Positions 60,000 through 64,000 of a DNA stretch of 64,000 bases are shown piece after piece. A program made the translations under genes and the position numbers. Each line of letters opens with the position of its first letter. The first letter of the stretch is position 1. The DNA is from Isoetes taiwanensis (taxonomy: Eukaryota; Streptophyta; Lycopodiopsida; Isoetales; Isoetaceae), in the NCBI GenBank assembly GCA_021234155.1, contig JAJEKV010000041.1, positions 3,398,829 through 3,462,828 on the forward strand, given 5' to 3'. Below the pieces are notes generated by a model. That model was not told the origin of the DNA. It did no database searches and was given only the letters and a program-made list of their open reading frames with translations.

Positions 60000-60352
60000 T
60001 TTTAAATCAGCCCTGGCCTCTGTGAAGAAAGGACTGGGAAAAAGCCCGAGGGCCCTTACTTCTCTAGCGCTTCAATCTCTGGAAATGGAAGCTCTGGTAC
60101 TTCATGGAGATGATATTTGACTCTGCAGAAAACCATAGGCAGAGCCGTGATATTTACAGGTATAATATCCCTTTTTCTATATCTGGTTTCCGCTTTTGTA
60201 TGACATGATTTTTCCTCCCACCTTAAGCGCAGGTCTATAGTGCCGATACCCCTTGGATAAAGCTCGGCCTGCCATAGCCAAAGCTCGGCCATTTCTTTTC
60301 GGTCGTTTTGTCTTTTAAGTCATGCTTGTTTAGATGTTGGTGCTTGTTGCAG
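60000..60352. other. Spacer between gene fragments
   Basis: No recognised coding sequence. It ends in a pyrimidine-rich run and the TTGCAG acceptor of the ALDH3-like exon. Confidence 0.4.
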
Positions 60353-60589
60353 TTCATCCATGCGTTGCCGTTTGGAGGAGTTGGGGAGAGTGGAATGGGT
60401 TTTTACCATGGTAAACATTCTTTTGATGCCTTTAGCCATATGAAGGGCATTCTCCATCGCCCATACTGGGGAGATATTGCCTGCAGATATCCCCCTTTTA
60501 CGAAAAAGAAGCAATCCTTGATTAGATACCTGCTTGAAGCTGACTTCTTAAGTGTTATACTCACGCTCTTGGGCTTGAAGAAACATTGA
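60353..60589 (+). pseudogene. ALDH3-type aldehyde dehydrogenase, last exon only
   Basis: After a TTGCAG acceptor the frame reads LPFGGVGESGMGFYHGKHSF, then DAFSHMKGILHRPYWGD, RYPPFTKKKQSLIRYLLEAD and a hydrophobic end LSVILTLLGLKKH. This matches the C-terminus of plant ALDH3 enzymes, including the conserved PFGGVGESGMG block and a membrane-anchoring tail. The catalytic Cys, the NAD-binding region and all earlier exons are absent nearby, so it is an isolated exon and not a working gene. Confidence 0.8.
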
Positions 60590-60809
60590 ACAATGGCATA
60601 GCAAGCTCGAATGCTTTTCTTTGTGGCATTCAGTTTTGTCAAATTGTTGCTTTTGATTTATGGCAGAGGATTTAAGGCATAAAAATGGCAAGATAGATGA
60701 CGGTTTGCTGGTTCAACTCCAACCATACAAGTTCATGGTTTTACATGTGCACAGGTTAGCATTTGTTTGCACTGTAATTTTTCTAGAAAACTGAAGCCAG
60801 GGAAAGTCA

Positions 60810-61124
60810 ATGTCATCAGATTGCTGTGATATCTTCTGGTGCTCTGTTGAAATAGTGCCTTTCTTTGCTCGAAAGGGAGTTCATCCTACCGTTATATCTG
60901 ATTCTCTATATAACATGTTGCTGGTCAAATTGAGATGCTCTAAAATGCTAGCTTTGACCTCTGAAATGTTGGGTTCTCTGCATGGCAAGTGGGATTGGCA
61001 TCGGCAGTATATTTCTACAAGACAGAAGCAAGAACCCAATGGGTTATCTCCTATCAATAACATTTTGGTTTGTGTAGCTGAAAAAAGTCAAACATGGATA
61101 GGCAGACTTGAATTCTCTGCATGA
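60810..61124 (+). pseudogene. Possible chaperonin (CCT4-like) fragment
   Basis: KGVHPTVISDSLYNMLLVKL resembles the GIHPTVISDS segment of the CCT delta subunit of the cytosolic chaperonin. Similarity covers only about 20-25 residues and fades afterwards. It is placed here as a relic because of its position next to PPR and ALDH3 fragments. It could also be chance. Confidence 0.35.
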
Positions 61125-61486
61125 TGTTCATATTATTCTAGGCAGATTTCATATTATTGCAAGATTTCGTGACAAAATATTGTGTTAAGCATTATATCTC
61201 TTGACAAGGTTATGTTGTGATCAGGAAGCACATGAGAATAATTTTCAAGGTCTCTAAATTTATGTAAGATATGAAGCTCACGATCTTCAAATTTATGGGA
61301 CATATGGAGAAGGAACTAAGGTTGTTTTTGACACCATGGTAACTATATTAATTGCGGGAAGCGTAATTAGCATATCACCACCAATGCAGAGAAATATATA
61401 ACAGCATCGAGAGCAGTTTATGGGATGCAGCATAAGTCTAGAACAAGGGTAAGGTACCTCACTTTAAACTTAAGGTCTGAGTGTAG
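61125..61486. other. Stretch without a recognised gene
   Basis: AT-rich; nothing recognised. Confidence 0.5.
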
Positions 61487-61560
61487 AAATGGATCAGTAA
61501 TTCATGGATCAGTAATTCATGGATCAGTAATGAGTGCAGTTGCATGGATCAGTAATTCAT
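61487..61560 (+). repeat. ATGGATCAGTAATTC tandem repeat
   Basis: Four copies of GGATCAGTAAT, the first three 17 bases apart. Confidence 0.85.
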
Positions 61561-61574
61561 CAAATGCAGGCCCA

Positions 61575-62110
61575 AATGGAAGTTATTTCACCAGCTAAAG
61601 GTCTTCTGGAAGCTTTCTACTAAATGGAACAATAATACTGTCTAGAATACTCACAAGTTATTTGTGTAGATGTGAATACAATGGAGAAGCATGTTGACTT
61701 AACTCTGATAGTAGACCAGTCTCTTACCAAACAACATGGAGAGGTACAAAATTATTTGTTATTTTTTGTCCACATGGATTGAAAAAACTGGATCTGAAGG
61801 TCCTATCTTTTGGGTGCAGGATGAACCCCATTGACTGCATATTGACATGGCGAAGTGGAAGTTATTTCACTAGCTGAAGGTCTTCCGGAAGCCTTCAACT
61901 AAATAGAACCGGAAGCCTTCAACTAAATAGAACAATATATTGTCTAGAATACTTGGCAGGTTATTTTTCTAGACGTGAATACAATGGAGAAGCATGTTGA
62001 GTTAACTCTGATAGTAGACCCGTCTCCAAATAATGTCACTAGCAAATGCATATGTGGTAGTTAGGTTTATGACCGACTTACCAAACCACATGGAGGTACA
62101 AAACTGGCAA
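61575..62110 (+). repeat. ~200 bp direct duplication
   Basis: GGAAGTTATTTCAC, CTGAAGGTCTTC, AATACAATGGAGAAGCATGTTGA and TAACTCTGATAGTAGACC occur in order at about 61578-61755 and again at 61858-62100. The second copy has a 27-base internal duplication (CGGAAGCCTTCAACTAAATA). Confidence 0.85.
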
Positions 62111-64000
62111 AAAAAAAAAAGGAGAAACACGCTCTCCTTAAGCAGATGCACGGATGTAATTTAGTCTCTTAAGTGGACAAAATCCAACACTGTACTAGCC
62201 ACTTCTTTGTCCAAGGTGTTTTATAGAGCAAGTGAAGCAACATTACCTATAAAATGAAATTTAGAAGGATCTATCTTTTACTGTTTGCTGCATTGCTAAT
62301 TTACTTGGAATGTCTTATACTAGCACCAGAAACCTGAAAATAGTAAATACAGCATGTCCTTTTGATTATTTACAACAATGTCCATCTATAATAATTGAAA
62401 GCAAAATGTCTGAAGTCCATCTACAAATTACAACCAAATGTCTTTAGAGATCTATACTTAAAGATCAATTCTTACCATAATAGTAGGCTCTTCTAATTTT
62501 TCTGGAAAATTAATAAATAAGCGAATGTTTATGTGACCACAACACCGAAGACAACGAGGGCAAGACTTCCCCTCCATCGCCAATATAACCCCACATTTAC
62601 TCAAGCTAGATTAACTTGAAGCTTGATTAACTTATCATACCTTAACCAATGCGTTCAACCCAACTTGCTTACACACAACCCTATAAAAGTTTATGCTTTG
62701 GTTCAACTCTTTTGGAAGTAAGAGAAGGTGGATTTTTGCACAATGCGACTTCATTAAGCAAGCGGAGCAAATCATTGATAAACGCACATGAGGCTTCAAA
62801 TTGTGATATTTGTTTTTGATCACATGTATGCCATTACTTCATAAATAGTGCATGTTCCTTACAATTAAAATCACAGAGAGGTCTATAAATTGTACTTTCA
62901 TCTATTCTCCTTTCATTCAGAATGTTAACTATAAAAAGCAAATTAATAAAAAACCAAGGTCTAAACTGTGGGAAGGTATGGCCTTTGGTGCTAGAAAACT
63001 TACTTCTTACTCTGAGGCAGATAACTCTCCCATAACTCTCCCATACTGATGTAACAACATCAAAAAATAAATAAACTAGCGGAATTGCAGGGTTGAGATG
63101 AAGGTTAGGATTTGGTTGATGACTACAAAAACCAACTCTACTTATGTATAGAAGCTCAATTTTGAACAGGTGTGGCATTGTACCGTCACTTGAATGATGA
63201 GGTGGACTTTTGCATGGCTTATGGCCTAGAACAACTTTTGCCACAAGTAGCATACATGTTTGCGAAAACTTTGACCTAAAGTTGCCAAGACTTTGACCTA
63301 TGTTTGCCAAGATTTTGACAAGATTTTGGTGCAAGTTTGTTTATGTGTTTAGTAAATGTGATGGAATTTCCATCCCATGTTGCGAATATAGGTTTTAGTC
63401 AATTTTGTCATTATCATAGACAAAGCTTTCAATTTGTAACGATTATATAATATGTTGATATAGTGTTTTAGATGAATATGGTCAGTTATAATTTGTTCTC
63501 TATGGGGCCAAGAGATCTTCCACAGGGGTTTCTTCTTTGTGGTTTATTCCTCAATGAATTAGGACGCCTGATCAATTGCTAGGAAAAGGAGCTATAATTC
63601 CTATTATATGCTAGAACACTAAGTACATGAGATCATTTCCGAAGGAAATCCAAGGAGCTCTTCCACTATGCTGGACAGAATAGTCTATCTACATATAACA
63701 TTGACAAACATGTCAAAGGCAGGACTGTTTACCCATGCATGTGCACCAGACTTTAAGAACAGTTTAGGAATTTGAGGGTATTTAAGATGTCTTTTTGTCA
63801 AAGCAGAATCATAAATGGTAAAACAACTTTTATGGCAACCATATATGCATCTGCTTTATATCTTTTAGCTTCCTACTGATCAGACTTGATACATGGATTC
63901 TTTAGCTTGGGATGACCAAGCAACTTATTGAATAAAAAAGTAAGAGAATAATCATGTTTAGTTAGGACAGTCTCGTGTATTTTGGGAAAAGAAATGACAG
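62111..64000. other. Stretch without a recognised gene
   Basis: No supported gene. The longest ORF (minus, 62834-63334) contains no recognisable domain. TTTGCCAAGA/CTTTGACCTA words repeat at about 63258-63330. Confidence 0.5.

Noticed and set aside
62834-63334. 166-codon minus-strand ORF
   Set aside because: No domain, no codon pattern of a gene, and it covers simple repeats at its 5' end.

Overview
The window reads as nuclear DNA of a large, repeat-rich land-plant genome. The evidence is: plant-type chromodomain Ty3/gypsy elements with initiator-Met-type primer sites, a PIF/Harbinger transposon with a Myb/trihelix partner, Helitron ends, a TRIM element, an F-box gene and fragments of PPR, ALDH3 and (weakly) CCT genes. 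No rRNA, tRNA, CRISPR or bacterial operon was seen. A non-seed plant (fern, lycophyte or bryophyte) is a guess; the species cannot be fixed from this sequence.

Layout. 1-6.3 kb: a plus-strand Ty3 chromovirus (gag-pol split by one nonsense codon and a frameshift), its polypurine tract and the start of its 3' LTR, then a second LTR-like piece. 7.0-10.3 kb: a non-coding unit bounded by inverted repeats, full of small palindromes. 10.9-20.6 kb: a 9.2 kb unit with 19 bp terminal inverted repeats, flanked by diverged ~260 bp direct repeats. It holds a decayed multi-fragment gene (+) with a complete 454 bp TRIM inside it, an acidic/RS-like ORF (-) and a multi-exon coiled-coil/RING gene (-). 21.4 kb: a Helitron 3' end (-). 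23.2-27.1 kb: two LINE fragments facing each other. 28-35 kb: T-rich non-coding DNA with nested tandem repeats and foldbacks. 37.0-52.1 kb: a small Helitron that is mostly a polypurine tract, interrupted by a 13.2 kb minus-strand Ty3 chromovirus with 1.57 kb LTRs, PBS, PPT and a candidate 5 bp target duplication. 52.15-55.7 kb: an almost complete PIF/Harbinger element. 56.0-57.2 kb: an F-box gene, the best candidate host gene, trailed by decayed copies of its own 3' end. 58-61 kb: a Helitron 5' end followed by scraps of unrelated genes. 61-64 kb: small duplications and unrecognised sequence.

The most interesting system is inside the 13.2 kb chromovirus. Between its 5' LTR and gag lie two extra genes in the sense direction, each about 105-115 bp downstream of its own TATA box (CTATAAATAG). 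Each is preceded by two copies, about 190 bp apart, of a palindromic module of the form GTCTCAC...GTGAGAC. The first accessory protein starts with MARTKQTARK, identical to the first nine residues of the mature histone H3 tail after the initiator Met. The same element encodes a chromodomain at the end of pol, a fold known in other chromoviruses to read methylated H3 tails. An H3-tail mimic paired with an H3-tail reader in one retrotransposon is, as far as I know, undescribed. The two LTRs match over stretches of about 200 bp and differ mostly at CG-rich spots, often by small indels, so the element may be young and some apparent frameshifts may be consensus errors.
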